A stretch of 64,000 nucleotides of DNA from Ruminiclostridium cellobioparum DSM 1351 = ATCC 15832 (GCF_000621505.1 NZ_JHYD01000023.1:96157-160156), one strand, 5' to 3'. Positions 10,451-20,588 are shown, numbered from the stretch's first letter. Program-made: numbers and translations. The notes: generated by a model not told the origin, from the sequence alone.

Positions 10451-11345
10451 TTTGTACCCGTCTTTCCTCATTAAAGTCATTAAAAAGATAAAGATATAAA
10501 TCCTCCAGATTTGGCAGTGCAGGATTGGCGTTCAGCTCGGCAGGCAAATCATCTCCTACTATTTTTACTGTTATAAGGTTATTTTTTTCTCCTACTATAT
10601 TGCTGACCATATACAGGCTTTGTATCTGCTTTAGTTTTTCCACCTGTATGTGCGCCAGCCAGACCTTGTTTTCCACCTGTGATAGAACTTTTGACGGAGT
10701 GTCCTGGAGAATAAGTTTGCCCTGCTTAATAAATATAACTTCTTTAGCGGCATATTCTATATCCGATACAACATGAGTAGCAAATATAACAATTTTATCC
10801 AGGGCAATTTCACTAATAAAATTACGGATATGTACTCTTTCCTTTGGGTCAAGACCTGCCGTAGGCTCGTCCAGGATCAGTATTTCAGGATCGTTCAGCA
10901 AAGCCTGAGCAATTAATATTCTCTGCTTCATACCCCCTGAAAATGAACCCAGCTTTTTATACGCATCCTTTTGCAAATTGACCAAACCAAGCGCATACTC
11001 TATTCTTTCTTTCGCCGCCTGCTTTTTCAAGCCCTTCAGCGCAGCCATATACCATAAAAAACGATTTGCAGTAAAATCATCATATAAGCCCTGGTGCTGG
11101 GGCATATACCCTAGTATATTCCTGAAGGCTTTTCCCATCCTCTTGATGCTTGTACCGTTAAAAGTTATATCGCCCGAATCAGCCTTAATATTATCTGTTA
11201 TTATATTCATGAGAGTGGACTTTCCTGCTCCGTTAGGGCCCAGAAGCCCGTATACCCCGGCAGTAAGGGATGCATTGAAGTTATCAAGGGCCTTTTTATT
11301 ACTGTTTTTATAGGTTTTTGTTATATTGCTAATTGTTAGTACCAT
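10431..11345 (-). CDS. ABC transporter ATP-binding protein
   Basis: A 304-aa ATPase with Walker A GPNGAGKST (residues 36-44), Q-loop YMPQHQGLYDDF, signature SGGMKQR, Walker B ILILDEPTAGLDP and switch ATHVVSD. Its C-terminal extension of about 90 aa is typical of ATPases that pair with ABC-2 (drug/bacteriocin/lipid) permeases. It overlaps the permease gene downstream and follows the lipoprotein gene by 18 nt, so the genes form one operon. Confidence 0.93.
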   Translation of the reverse strand: MVLTISNITKTYKNSNKKALDNFNASLTAGVYGLLGPNGAGKSTLMNIITDNIKADSGDITFNGTSIKRMGKAFRNILGYMPQHQGLYDDFTANRFLWYMAALKGLKKQAAKERIEYALGLVNLQKDAYKKLGSFSGGMKQRILIAQALLNDPEILILDEPTAGLDPKERVHIRNFISEIALDKIVIFATHVVSDIEYAAKEVIFIKQGKLILQDTPSKVLSQVENKVWLAHIQVEKLKQIQSLYMVSNIVGEKNNLITVKIVGDDLPAELNANPALPNLEDLYLYLFNDFNEERRVQNAFTEI

Positions 11346-11363
11346 CCGGCTTTCTCCTAGTTT

Positions 11364-12623
11364 CTAGTTCTCAATATTTAAATCATTCCCTGTTACAATA
11401 GCAGGTGTCATACGGTCTCTATCTATTTCAAAGAAGGGTTTTAATTCTATTTTTCCAGACCCAAACTGCTTTTTGTCGGCATAAAATATCTGAAACTTAT
11501 CCTTATTGCCTGAAATAATAAAGAGGTGCTGATCTCCCCCGCAAAGTACCGAGCTGTTATCATTTATAGATCCGGTATGTATGCTGTCTATAACCTGGCC
11601 GTTACCGTCCAGCACTCTGAGCTTTTGCTGCTCCTTTGGTTTTGCATCTGCCGACCATATTATGTCATTTGAGTATAAATACTGCCGGTCTGCTAAAAAT
11701 ACACTGTCTTTGTCAATATTAAAAGTTTCTTTCTTATTACTTCCATCCAAATCACAAACGAAGGAATTTTTTGCTTGTACTGTTCCATCTGCATTACATT
11801 TTGATACCGAATAATATATCTTCCCGTTATATATTGAAGGGCATGAAGCAAGCTCCAAATCATCAGAACCTATATCGGTAAAAAGTCTGCCGGCTTTTCC
11901 GGTAAGAATATCATATCTCATTTTTATATTAGTAAAGCTTTTTTTATTATGAGCAAATTCAAAAAAATATAGATTATCTCCGTAGCACATTAAATCCTGG
12001 ATATGTCCGCCTTCAAGGGAGCCTGTATATATGGTTTCAGGCTTTGCATTGAACTTATTCATATCAAATTCTTTAATACTGTAAACAGACTTCTGATTTT
12101 TATCATAGGCAGTCTGTTCATAGTATAACTTGCCGCGATGGAATGCCAGAGATGTCGGCTTAACATCAAATTTTAAAATACTTTTCCTTTTGGTCCCGTC
12201 AGAAGACACTTCCAAAAACTCAGTTTCCTGCCTGCCTTTACCTAATATGGTATTAATGACATAAATATTGCCATCATAATAGGCTATAAACGGTGATGAG
12301 CCATTACTAAAGAAAGCATTGCAGTTATAAACTTTTTTCGGGTCGATCTCCTTATCATGCACACAATTTGGTTTATTGCATAAAATCACAGGCTTCATGG
12401 TCTGCTTGTCGGCATAGTACAGATAATAACCGCTGAAAAAGTAATACCCGTTCTCTGTTTCAGCCATAATCGGAGTTGCCCCCTGCCTGAAATACATATA
12501 TTGAAAGTCCTGCCCTTCTATATAAGTATTTTCTGTATATTGGCTGTTTCCACAGCCGTATGACATAATTAAAAATATCATTAAGATTGCTATAATATAT
12601 ATGTTTTTTAGGTACTTTTTCAT
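11364..12623 (-). CDS. Lipoprotein with CNKPNCVH motif, probable beta-propeller
   Basis: A 419-aa lipoprotein: basic N-terminus, hydrophobic stretch, then lipobox IMSYGC with the lipidated cysteine at about residue 24. Near residue 83 it has CNKPNCVH, a motif I associate with a group of Firmicute lipoproteins found next to ABC transporters. The remainder is a series of short beta-type repeats (NGYYFFSGYYLYYAD, DGNIYVIN, GKLYYEQ, DNLYFFEF, GKIYYSV), consistent with a beta-propeller on the outer face of the membrane. It lies between the secreted peptide gene and the ABC genes. Role is inferred only: substrate binding or immunity for the cassette. Confidence 0.75.
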   Translation of the reverse strand: MKKYLKNIYIIAILMIFLIMSYGCGNSQYTENTYIEGQDFQYMYFRQGATPIMAETENGYYFFSGYYLYYADKQTMKPVILCNKPNCVHDKEIDPKKVYNCNAFFSNGSSPFIAYYDGNIYVINTILGKGRQETEFLEVSSDGTKRKSILKFDVKPTSLAFHRGKLYYEQTAYDKNQKSVYSIKEFDMNKFNAKPETIYTGSLEGGHIQDLMCYGDNLYFFEFAHNKKSFTNIKMRYDILTGKAGRLFTDIGSDDLELASCPSIYNGKIYYSVSKCNADGTVQAKNSFVCDLDGSNKKETFNIDKDSVFLADRQYLYSNDIIWSADAKPKEQQKLRVLDGNGQVIDSIHTGSINDNSSVLCGGDQHLFIISGNKDKFQIFYADKKQFGSGKIELKPFFEIDRDRMTPAIVTGNDLNIEN

Positions 12624-12714
12624 AAGTCCCCCTGTTTACAAAAGGATAAAATTCAGAGGTTGCTGTAAGACATTTAACAGCAACCTCTGAATCAGTTTTA
12701 ATTAAAACATTTAA

Positions 12715-13101
12715 TCAGAAGCTTCCTATGGAAGAAACATCATACCATGAGCTGGAAGCAGCGTAAACACCATGTGTTCCTATCGCTCCAAGGTTCCTTA
12801 CACTATAATGGTCAGCATTGACATATGCAGTTACTGAAGAGGATGGATAGCTGTTATCTGAACTAACTATATAAGTATCCTGGTTAAATCCATACTTATA
12901 TTCAACTGACGCAGTGCAGAGAACCGATGAGGAAGCAGCACTTGTAGTTGCAGAAGCAGAGTCCGTTCCAAAAGATACGGAACCGGTACATTTGATTTGT
13001 CCACAATACCCGGTTACAGGTGACTTTGCAAAAATACTAAATGATGACATTGCTAAACAGGTAACCAATAAACCTATTCCCAATATTTTTTTTATTTTCA
13101 T
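12715..13101 (-). CDS. Small secreted protein, candidate bacteriocin/peptide substrate of the ABC cassette
   Basis: A 128-aa protein with a clear signal peptide (MKIKKILGIGLLVTCLAMSS..., predicted cut after IFA). The mature part is Ser/Thr/Ala/Tyr-rich with three cysteines (YCGQIKC and VLCTA) and aromatic segments such as VEYKYGFNQDTY. It is the first gene of the operon with its own good promoter. Size, secretion and the downstream lipoprotein/ABC genes resemble lactococcin-972-like loci in layout. I see no decisive sequence match, so the bacteriocin idea is inference. The 92-nt gap to the lipoprotein gene contains an AGGTTGCTGT/ACAGCAACCT inverted repeat (about 12656-12684), possibly a partial terminator that lets the peptide be made in excess. 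Confidence 0.7.
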   Translation of the reverse strand: MKIKKILGIGLLVTCLAMSSFSIFAKSPVTGYCGQIKCTGSVSFGTDSASATTSAASSSVLCTASVEYKYGFNQDTYIVSSDNSYPSSSVTAYVNADHYSVRNLGAIGTHGVYAASSSWYDVSSIGSF

Positions 13102-13167
13102 GTTAATGACCTCCGTAAAGTAAATTTTTATTAGTTATAAATCCACTGCAGTGATTAAACCATTCTT

Positions 13168-13196
13168 ACTATAGCAGTTTTGTGCTTATTTGTCAA
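13168..13196 (-). promoter_or_regulatory. Sigma-A promoter of the secreted-protein/ABC cassette
   Basis: Minus strand TTGACA (13191-13196), 17-nt spacer, TATAGT (13168-13173). It is a near-consensus promoter about 65 nt upstream of the small secreted protein gene. Confidence 0.8.
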
Positions 13197-13308
13197 TAAA
13201 TCCCATTTGCTTTAATGCTAATGACTAAATATGCCTTAAATCTGCTTTATTTTTGAAAGTAGAATATGCTTTTTCGTTAAACAAAGTTGAAGTAAATTCA
13301 TTGAAACC

Positions 13309-13338
13309 TTGACACATATTATTTCAAAATAATATAAT
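13309..13338 (+). promoter_or_regulatory. Promoter of the gltX-glnS T-box leader
   Basis: TTGACA (13309-13314) and TATAAT (13333-13338) with an 18-nt spacer, just upstream of the T-box stem I. Transcription would begin near 13345. Confidence 0.8.
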
Positions 13339-13344
13339 ATAGAA

Positions 13345-13715
13345 CAACCTATTAATTTATTAGCAATGACGATAATAAGTACTTCTTTAAGTTCTTAAAG
13401 TCAATTGTGCTGCAATTGACCTGCAGAGAGCCGGAGATGGTGGGAATCCGGTAAGAACACTGATGGAAACAGGTATCCGAGCTTCGGGCTGAAGAAACAT
13501 TTATCAATCAATTCTCCAATGGTTTCAAGAGAATCAAAGCGGATTTGACATTAAATGAAGTAAGCCTGACGGTTTGCTCCCGTTACAGAGAGAGGAATGA
13601 ACAAATAATAATGGTGATTATTATTTGTCCGTTCTGTAAAGTGGGCTTTGCCAAGCACGGTGGTACCGCGGAAGTTAAACCTTTCGTCCTGCATATGGAC
13701 GGAAGGTTTTTTGGC
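13345..13715 (+). ncRNA. T-box riboswitch, specifier best read as CAG (glutamine)
   Basis: The T-box sequence AAGCACGGTGGTACCGCGG is at 13653-13671, followed by a strong terminator (CCTTTCGTCC/GGACGGAAGG plus T-run, 13680-13712). Stem I shows GAGAGCCGG...GGTGGGAATCCGG, a 7-bp helix GTTCTTA/TAAGAAC and a basal helix GATA/TATC. In the loop just above the basal helix, the 3' side reads GGAAA-CAG-G. This is the same spacing as GAA-CTC-A in the leuA T-box of this window, so CAG (Gln) is the best specifier. GAA (Glu) is the less likely alternative. It controls gltX-glnS by premature termination in response to uncharged tRNA. Confidence 0.9.
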
Positions 13716-14008
13716 GTATAGGAATTTTAACTTTTTATTGAAAGTCTATTTACTGTTAATCCTGAGTTTGGGGTGGTACACTAGAATATCCCAATTATAT
13801 AAATTCCTATACGCGGGGTTTGAAAAGGGGAATCCCCTTTCCGGTTTCAGGAGGGTGCTCAGAAATGTGAAACATTTCGTCGAAGGGAACCTAGGGTTCC
13901 CTAGCGAAAGAAAATTTGCTTGCTATGAAATAAGAACTAAAAAACCAAGCGAAGCGAATTTTTCTTGTTATATCCGGCGCAGACAAATGTGGTTACGCCA
14001 CCTTTGTT
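13714..14008 (+). repeat. Hairpin array B between the T-box and gltX
   Basis: This 300-nt stretch has no gene but dense symmetry. A 14-bp perfect inverted repeat begins GCGTATAGGAATTT (13714-13727, 13801-13814). Three perfect hairpins follow: AAAGGGG/CCCCTTT (13824-13840), GAAATG/CATTTC with loop TGAAA (13862-13878), and AGGGAACC/GGTTCCCT (13884-13902). A final imperfect hairpin lies near 13982-14006. It sits after the T-box terminator and before the gltX ribosome site, as if inserted into the leader. It is either a small non-autonomous element or a structured RNA. Confidence 0.5.
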
Positions 14009-14051
14009 CTTAATAAAAATAATACTATATTACGGAAAGGAGTTAGATACC

Positions 14052-15503
14052 ATGCAAACCAGAACCAGATTTGCACCAAGTCCAACCGGTTACATGCACA
14101 TCGGCAACTTGAGAACCGCGCTGTATGAATATTTGATAGCCAGAAAAGAAAACGGAAAGTTTATTTTAAGAATAGAGGATACTGATCAGGAACGTTTTGT
14201 TGAAGGTGCGGTTGATATTATTTACAAGACTTTAAAGCTGGCCGGACTTGTTCATGATGAGGGTCCTGATATCGGCGGAGCTTACGGTCCCTATGTGCAA
14301 AGTGAAAGAAAGGGCATGTATCTGGAATATGCCAAAAAGCTGGTTGATTTAGGCGGAGCATATTACTGCTTCTGTTCCAAGGATAGGCTTGCCGCCCTTA
14401 AGGAAGAGCAGGAGACTGCCGGCCTTGGCCACAGATATGACCGCCACTGTCTCAATCTTTCCAGGGAAGAAATCCAACACAAGCTTGCCAATAATGAACC
14501 CTATGTCATCAGACAAAAAATGCCTGACACAGGTACAACCAGCTTTGAAGATGCAGTTTATGGGATAATTACTGTTGACAACAGCGAGCTTGACGACCAG
14601 ATTCTCATAAAGACCGACGGGCTTCCCACCTATAACTTTGCCAATGTTATAGATGACCATCAGATGGCTATTTCACATGTTGTAAGAGGTAATGAGTACC
14701 TGGCCTCCACACCGAAGTACAATCTCTTGTACCAGGCATACGGCTGGGATATTCCCACCTATGTACATGTTCCATTGATATTGAAGGCTTCAGGACAAAA
14801 ACTCAGCAAGAGAGCCGGAGATCCTTCCTTTGAGGACCTGGTTTCCATGGGTTACCTGGTTGAGGCAATAGTAAACTATGTGGTCCTCCTTGGCTGGAGT
14901 CCCGGAGACAACAGAGAGATTTACTCTCTTAAGGAGCTGGAGGAGATTTTCGACATCAAGGGTATCAGTAAATCACCGGCTATCTTTGATATAAACAAAC
15001 TTACCTGGATGAATGGCGAATATATCAGAAAAATGCCCGTTGAAGAGTTCCACAAACTGGCTCTGCCCTATTATGAAAAAGCCATAACCAACAAAAATAT
15101 TGACACTATAAAGCTAAGCAAATTGCTGCAGCTAAGGACCGAAATCCTGACCACCATACCCGAAACTGTGGACTTTATTGATGAGCTTCCCGATTATGAT
15201 ATACAGATGTATGTTCACAAGAAGAGCAAAACCACCCTTGAGAATTCTCTGGAAAGCCTGAATTCAGTGCTTCCTGTGTTGGAAGCCATCAGTGACTGGA
15301 ATTTTGATGCTATCCATGAAGCACTGTTTGCACATATTGAAGCTCTGGGTATTAAGAACAGTCTTATGCTCTGGCCTATAAGAACCGCTGTTTCAGGCAA
15401 GGCGGTTACTCCCGGCGGAGCTGTCGAAATAGCTGATATCCTTGGAAAAGAAGAAACCCTTAAGCGAATCGGAATTGGTATCGAAAAGCTGAAAAGCTGC
15501 TGA
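14052..15503 (+). CDS. gltX: Glutamyl-tRNA synthetase
   Basis: A 483-aa class I aminoacyl-tRNA synthetase charging tRNA-Glu. [18 protein letters not shown] contains the HIGH-type site (residues 16-19); [14 protein letters not shown] and [12 protein letters not shown] (KMSKS equivalent, about residue 250) are also present. The C-terminal half is the alpha-helical anticodon-binding region. The start at 14052 follows AAAGGAG; an upstream in-frame ATG at 13965 lies inside hairpin array B and has no ribosome site. Expression is expected to depend on the T-box 340 nt upstream, together with glnS. Confidence 0.96.
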   Translation: MQTRTRFAPSPTGYMHIGNLRTALYEYLIARKENGKFILRIEDTDQERFVEGAVDIIYKTLKLAGLVHDEGPDIGGAYGPYVQSERKGMYLEYAKKLVDLGGAYYCFCSKDRLAALKEEQETAGLGHRYDRHCLNLSREEIQHKLANNEPYVIRQKMPDTGTTSFEDAVYGIITVDNSELDDQILIKTDGLPTYNFANVIDDHQMAISHVVRGNEYLASTPKYNLLYQAYGWDIPTYVHVPLILKASGQKLSKRAGDPSFEDLVSMGYLVEAIVNYVVLLGWSPGDNREIYSLKELEEIFDIKGISKSPAIFDINKLTWMNGEYIRKMPVEEFHKLALPYYEKAITNKNIDTIKLSKLLQLRTEILTTIPETVDFIDELPDYDIQMYVHKKSKTTLENSLESLNSVLPVLEAISDWNFDAIHEALFAHIEALGIKNSLMLWPIRTAVSGKAVTPGGAVEIADILGKEETLKRIGIGIEKLKSC

Positions 15504-15590
15504 TTATAAACACTATATATGCTATATAATACTGTAAGATACAAATCAGACAGTCAAAAAATTTGACTTATTATATATGGAGGTAAAACA

Positions 15591-17309
15591 ATGGCTGACG
15601 AAATTATAAACAACCCGGCAATTGAAGAAGAAAACCCCGTCCCGTCAAACTTTATATATGACTTTATTGATGAGGACCTGGCCGCCGGGAGGGTACCCGA
15701 TAATATTATAAGAACAAGATTTCCTCCCGAACCCAACGGTTATCTTCATATAGGCCATGCCAAAGCTATATGCATTGATTTTGGCACTGCACTGAAATAT
15801 GGCGGCAAATGCAATCTTAGATTTGACGATACAAACCCCAGCAAGGAAGATGTGGAATACGTGGAGTCCATCCAGGAGGATGTAAAATGGCTGGGTTTCA
15901 ACTGGGACAATATATTTTATGCATCGGAATATTTCGGTACTATGTACGAATGTGCAGTTAAACTTATCAAGGACGGAAAAGCCTTTGTCTGTGACCTGAC
16001 TGCCGAGCAGATACGCGAGCACAGGGGGACTCTCACCGAACCCGGCAAAAACAGCCCTTACAGGGAGAGATCGGTAGAGGAAAACCTGGATTTATTCGAA
16101 AGAATGAAAAACGGTGAATTTCCCGACGGTTCAAAGGTGTTAAGAGCTAAAATCGATATGGCTTCACCAAATATAAACATGAGGGATCCGGTCATATACA
16201 GAATCCTCAGAGCGCATCACCACAGGACCGGAGATCAATGGTGCATCTATCCCATGTATGATTATGCCCATCCCATTGAGGACGTTGTGGAGGGTATCAC
16301 CCATTCCCTCTGCTCCCTTGAGTTTGAGGATCACAGACCTCTTTATGACTGGGTCAAGGTGAATGTTGACCTGCCTGCAAAACCAAGGCAGATCGAGTTT
16401 GCACGTTTGAATCTGGCATATACACAGATGAGCAAACGGAAACTTCTTCAACTGGTGAACGAAAAGTATGTGAGCGGCTGGGATGATCCCAGAATGCCCA
16501 CTATTTCAGGCCTGAGAAGGCGCGGATATACTCCAGGCTCAATCAGGACCTTCTGTGAAAAAATAGGTGTTGCAAAAAACAACAGCCTTGTTGACTTTGC
16601 GCTGCTGGAACATTGCATAAGAGATGAGCTGAACTTCAGCGCATCAAGGGTTATGGCCGTATTAAGACCGTTGAAGGTAGTTATAGAAAACTACCCCGAG
16701 GGTCAGGTGGAATGGTTTGATGTGGAAAATAATCCCGAGAATCCTGAGATGGGCACAAGAAAATTGCCTTTCTCAAGAGAAATTTATATTGAGCAGGATG
16801 ACTTTATGGAAGATCCTCCGAATAAATTCTTCCGTTTGGCTCCCGGCAAAGAGGTCCGTTTAAAGAACACTTACTTTATAACCTGCCGGAGTGTGGTAAA
16901 GGATGAGACTACCGGAGAGATCGTCGAGCTGAGATGCACTTACGATCCTGAATCCAAGGGCGGCAACTCCCCCGACGGCAGGAAGGTAAAAGGTACGCTT
17001 CACTGGGTATCGGCATCCCACGCCGTAAAAGCCGAGGTCAGGTTATATGATCACCTGTTTATGAAAATCGATCCCGAGGATGTTGAAGAAGGTAAGGATT
17101 TCAGATCAAATATTAACCCAAATTCTCTTGAAATTATTGAGAACTGTATGGTTGAGCCCGATCTCGTAAGGGCAAAACCCGGAGACAGGTTCCAATTCCT
17201 GAGAATGGGCTACTATTGTGTTGACAACGACTCAACTGAAAACAAGCTGATTTTCAACCGGACAGTAGGTCTTAAGGACACCTGGGCAAAGGTGGTTACA
17301 AAGGGCTAA
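15591..17309 (+). CDS. glnS: Glutaminyl-tRNA synthetase
   Basis: A 572-aa GlnRS of the bacterial/eukaryotic type. It has [17 protein letters not shown] (HIGH near residue 48), [10 protein letters not shown], the KMSKS-like QMSKRKL near residue 280, and a C-terminal beta-barrel anticodon-binding domain (residues about 340-560). It charges tRNA-Gln directly, so the cell need not rely only on the GatCAB amidotransferase route. It lies 87 nt after gltX with a GGAGG ribosome site and no visible terminator between, so the Gln-reading T-box should control both. Confidence 0.96.
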   Translation: MADEIINNPAIEEENPVPSNFIYDFIDEDLAAGRVPDNIIRTRFPPEPNGYLHIGHAKAICIDFGTALKYGGKCNLRFDDTNPSKEDVEYVESIQEDVKWLGFNWDNIFYASEYFGTMYECAVKLIKDGKAFVCDLTAEQIREHRGTLTEPGKNSPYRERSVEENLDLFERMKNGEFPDGSKVLRAKIDMASPNINMRDPVIYRILRAHHHRTGDQWCIYPMYDYAHPIEDVVEGITHSLCSLEFEDHRPLYDWVKVNVDLPAKPRQIEFARLNLAYTQMSKRKLLQLVNEKYVSGWDDPRMPTISGLRRRGYTPGSIRTFCEKIGVAKNNSLVDFALLEHCIRDELNFSASRVMAVLRPLKVVIENYPEGQVEWFDVENNPENPEMGTRKLPFSREIYIEQDDFMEDPPNKFFRLAPGKEVRLKNTYFITCRSVVKDETTGEIVELRCTYDPESKGGNSPDGRKVKGTLHWVSASHAVKAEVRLYDHLFMKIDPEDVEEGKDFRSNINPNSLEIIENCMVEPDLVRAKPGDRFQFLRMGYYCVDNDSTENKLIFNRTVGLKDTWAKVVTKG

Positions 17310-17366
17310 TAATTTTATGGAGGTCATGCGGGGGATTCATTTATCTCCCGCAGATAGGGAGATTAT

Positions 17367-18581
17367 ATGAAATATGTTGTTGTTTTAGGTGACGGCATGG
17401 CAGATTATCCCATGAAGGAATTGGATAACAAAACACCGCTGCAGTATGCAAAAAAGCCGAATATAGATATGCTTGCCAAAAAAGGTACCGTAGGTCTGGT
17501 CAAGACTATTCCGGAAGGAATCCCTCCTGGAAGTGACGCAGCCAACCTTTCGGTTATGGGCTATAACCCCCGGGTATACTATACCGGACGCTCTCCGCTG
17601 GAAGCTGTCAGCATGGGTATCAGCCTCCTGCCCACCGATGTGGCACTTCGCTGCAATCTGGTTTATTTATCGGAGGACGAGTCAAACTATGCCGACAGGA
17701 CCATGATCGATTACAGTTCCGACGAAATCTCAACCGAGGAGGCACGGATACTGATAGAAGCAGTAAATGCAGCTTTGAAAAACCAAAACATTAATTTTTA
17801 TCCAGGCATAAGCTACCGGCATTGTCTGGTGTGGAGCAACGGAAAAACAGGGCTGGGCTGTACTCCTCCCCACGATATTCTAGAGAGAAAAGTTACCGAT
17901 TATCTTCCAAAGGAAGAATCCGGAATGTTGCTGGACTTAATGATAAAGAGCTACGATATTTTGAAGGATCACCCCGTAAACCGGTCCAGAAGAGACCGCG
18001 GGCTCAGGCCGGCCAATTCAATTTGGCTCTGGGGAGAAGGCAGAAAACCTGCTCTGGCCTCCTTCAGTGAAAAGTACGGCAAGACCGGAACCATGATATC
18101 GGCAGTTGACCTGTTAAAGGGCATCGGCCTGTGTGCAGGCCTGGAATCCGTTGACGTAGAGGGAGCAACAGGGAATATCCATACAAATTTTATTGGAAAG
18201 GCCAACGCTGCCATAGCAGAACTGGACAGCGGCAAAGACTTTGTTTATGTCCATGTTGAAGCTCCTGATGAGTGCGGACACAGATATGAAATTGAAAACA
18301 AGGTAAAATCAATTGAATACCTGGACCAGAAAATTGTCGCTCCCATACTTGAAGGGCTGAAAAAGCACAGGGATTACAGGGTTTTGGTGCTCCCCGACCA
18401 TCCCACACCGCTGAGTCTACGCACTCATACTTCCGAACCTGTTCCGTTCATAATATATGACAGCACCCGGGAAGTTGTTTCGGAGGCACAGTGCTATGAT
18501 GAGGCAGAAGCCGGGAAGACAGGTATTTTCGTCGGAGAAGGCTATAAACTGATGGATTGGTTCATAACCGGAAAAATATAG
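17367..18581 (+). CDS. ApgM-type phosphoglycerate mutase / proposed homoserine kinase
   Basis: A 404-aa alkaline-phosphatase-superfamily enzyme of the cofactor-independent ApgM type. It shows MKYVVVLGDGMADYPM (metal-binding Asp), PPGSDAANLSVMGYNP (nucleophile Ser), YRHCLVW, HVEAPDECGHR and VLPDHPTP (metal ligands). One branch of this family is annotated as a proposed homoserine kinase in bacteria lacking ThrB. The sequence alone cannot separate that role from mutase activity. It is 57 nt downstream of glnS with GGGAG before the ATG, and it ends at a strong terminator, so it is probably the last gene of the gltX-glnS transcript. Confidence 0.82.
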   Translation: MKYVVVLGDGMADYPMKELDNKTPLQYAKKPNIDMLAKKGTVGLVKTIPEGIPPGSDAANLSVMGYNPRVYYTGRSPLEAVSMGISLLPTDVALRCNLVYLSEDESNYADRTMIDYSSDEISTEEARILIEAVNAALKNQNINFYPGISYRHCLVWSNGKTGLGCTPPHDILERKVTDYLPKEESGMLLDLMIKSYDILKDHPVNRSRRDRGLRPANSIWLWGEGRKPALASFSEKYGKTGTMISAVDLLKGIGLCAGLESVDVEGATGNIHTNFIGKANAAIAELDSGKDFVYVHVEAPDECGHRYEIENKVKSIEYLDQKIVAPILEGLKKHRDYRVLVLPDHPTPLSLRTHTSEPVPFIIYDSTREVVSEAQCYDEAEAGKTGIFVGEGYKLMDWFITGKI

Positions 18582-18592
18582 TGAATTTATTA

Positions 18593-18641
18593 CCCCCGCA
18601 GCCGGTGTCCCTTGGAAACACCGTCTGCGGGGGTTGTTTTT
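18593..18641 (+). terminator. Rho-independent terminator after the ApgM-like gene
   Basis: CCCCCGCA pairs with TGCGGGGG, with an inner GGTGT/ACACC helix, followed by TTGTTTTT. It lies between two convergent genes. Confidence 0.88.
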
Positions 18642-18655
18642 GAAATGTGCTTTTG

Positions 18656-20212
18656 TCAATTCACCTTTTCCAGAATTATTGCATTCAGCCCGTTTATCAG
18701 GGCAAGTGCACTGGCCTTGATCACGTCTGTGTCCATGGCCCTGGCCGTATAAATTTTTTCGTCGTGGCAGATCCTGATGCTGACCCTTCCCAGCGCTTCC
18801 TTCCCTCTTGACATGCTGCTGATCTTATATTCCTTAAGGTCCACATCCAGGCCTGTAATATCCTTTATTGCCGTATATAATGCATCGATTGGACCATCTC
18901 CCACAGCACTGTGCTTGAAGGTCTCATTCCCTTTTTTCAGCTTGATTGTGGCAGTGGGAAAAATATCATTACTTATTACCTGGAAGGAAACCAGTTCGTA
19001 AAGGTCAAGCCCCGCACCGGCACTGCCGTGTCCGCCGTCAGCCCTGCTGCTGTTATGCCTTTGGAGCAGGTAGTAGACGTCATAGTCGTAAACTTCCTTT
19101 TTAGCATCGGCAAGTTCCAGAAATTGATTAAAGAGAGCTTCGAATTCCGTTTCACTATGATACCTGTAACCCAGTTTTTCGGCTGCATTCCGAAATGCGT
19201 GGCGGCCCGACCTGGCCGTCAGGATTATATCCATTTTCTCCACTCCCACATCTTCCGGGGCAATGACTTCATAAACCGCTCTGTCTTTGAGCAGACCGTC
19301 CTGATGTATTCCCGAAGAATGTGCAAAAGCATTGTCCCCGGTTATTGCCTTGTTAACCTGTATGTCCAGTCCCGTCAGATTGCTCACCAGTCTGGAAGTT
19401 CTGCAAATTTCTTTTGTATTGATATCGGTGTGGGCATCATAGTAGGCAGACCGCAGTTTCATGGCCATCACCACTTCCTCAAGGGCCGCATTTCCCGCCC
19501 TTTCCCCAAGGCCGTTGATTGTACACTCGATTTTGTCGGCACCGTTCTTTATGGCGGCCAGGGTGTTTGCTGTGGCAAGCCCCGTATCGTTATGGCAGTG
19601 AACGCTCAAAATAACCTTGTCATTAAGATTTTTCAAACGGTAATTGAGCTTTCCTATGAGTTCTCCGAACTCTTCAGGCACCGCATAACCAACTGTGTCA
19701 GGAATATTGATCATAGTTGCCCCTGCTTTTACAACGGCCTCAATAGTTTTCCACAAATATTCGAATTCCGATCTGGAGGCGTCTTCCGTTGAATACTGGA
19801 CATGGGGCATTAATGTTTTGGCATACTTTACGGCATCCACTCCCATTTCCATTACTTCCTCCATTGTCTTGTTAAATTTTTTATTGACGTGAACCTCAGA
19901 TGTCCCGAGCACTATATGGATTAATGGATTTTGAGCCATTTTTATACTCTGGTATACCGCATCAATATCACTTTTTACCGCTCTTGCCAGAGCAGTAATC
20001 ATGATGCTGCCGTTACCGATTTGTGACGCTATTTCTTTTATTGAATTGAAATCTCCCTGGGATGAAGCAGCAAAGCCGGCTTCAATGATATCAACATTTA
20101 ATGCCTTCAGCTGGTGTGCCAATTCAATTTTCTCATGCAGATTCAATTTGGCTCCGGGAACCTGTTCTCCGTCCCGCAAAGTTGTGTCAAGTACAAGTAT
20201 CTTTCTGCTCAT
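18656..20212 (-). CDS. leuA: 2-isopropylmalate synthase
   Basis: LeuA condenses acetyl-CoA with 2-ketoisovalerate, the first committed step of leucine synthesis. The 518-aa protein has [12 protein letters not shown] (residues 9-20), the [16 protein letters not shown] metal-binding motif, [14 protein letters not shown] and the HSSGIHQDG subdomain. A C-terminal LeuA allosteric domain (about residues 390-510) gives leucine feedback control. The start follows GGAGG. Isopropylmalate rather than citramalate synthase is favoured by the leucine-specific T-box upstream. Confidence 0.95.
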   Translation of the reverse strand: MSRKILVLDTTLRDGEQVPGAKLNLHEKIELAHQLKALNVDIIEAGFAASSQGDFNSIKEIASQIGNGSIMITALARAVKSDIDAVYQSIKMAQNPLIHIVLGTSEVHVNKKFNKTMEEVMEMGVDAVKYAKTLMPHVQYSTEDASRSEFEYLWKTIEAVVKAGATMINIPDTVGYAVPEEFGELIGKLNYRLKNLNDKVILSVHCHNDTGLATANTLAAIKNGADKIECTINGLGERAGNAALEEVVMAMKLRSAYYDAHTDINTKEICRTSRLVSNLTGLDIQVNKAITGDNAFAHSSGIHQDGLLKDRAVYEVIAPEDVGVEKMDIILTARSGRHAFRNAAEKLGYRYHSETEFEALFNQFLELADAKKEVYDYDVYYLLQRHNSSRADGGHGSAGAGLDLYELVSFQVISNDIFPTATIKLKKGNETFKHSAVGDGPIDALYTAIKDITGLDVDLKEYKISSMSRGKEALGRVSIRICHDEKIYTARAMDTDVIKASALALINGLNAIILEKVN

Positions 20213-20335
20213 AGAAAAACCTCCATAAAATGATTTAATATTTAGTTTCAGTCAGCTGCTCAAACCCGGAATTTGAACAGCTGTTTTTCGTCTTGAAAAG
20301 CCTCAATTATAGAATTTTTTTACTTTTCAGGACAA

Positions 20336-20585
20336 CAAAAAGCCCCCTCTCAGTATAGAGACGAGGCTGACTCGCGGTACCACTCTAATTAATTCTTAAG
20401 AATTCGCTCTTTCGACGGCTATTACCATCTATCCCTGTAACGGTGGAATTCCGGCTTACCCTACTTGTCGGGCAGCAGTTCGTGGATGAGTTCAAAATCA
20501 TCAAGACTGCCGGCTCGCACCAAATGCCGGCTCTCTGTAAGCTTTCAGATTTCTAATATTTCCAGTCATTACCTTTAACATTTAT
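20336..20585 (-). ncRNA. Leucine T-box riboswitch of leuA (specifier CTC)
   Basis: Minus-strand leader with AGAGTGGTACCGCGAG (20371-20386) and a terminator stem GCC..TCTC/GAGA..GGC with a T-run (20336-20368). Stem I contains GAGAGCCGG, and the specifier loop reads GAA-CTC-A with CTC at 20488-20490 (Leu), just above a TGGA/TCCA helix and a K-turn-like UGA/GA pair. It terminates leuA transcription when leucyl-tRNA is charged. Confidence 0.92.
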
Positions 20586-20588
20586 TAA

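Noticed and set aside
13648..14013. 121-codon plus-strand frame through the T-box terminator and hairpin array B
   Set aside because: It begins inside the T-box sequence and its product only reflects the inverted repeats.
18911..19792. 293-codon plus-strand frame opposite leuA
   Set aside because: It is a shadow of leuA; no ribosome site and no coherent protein features.
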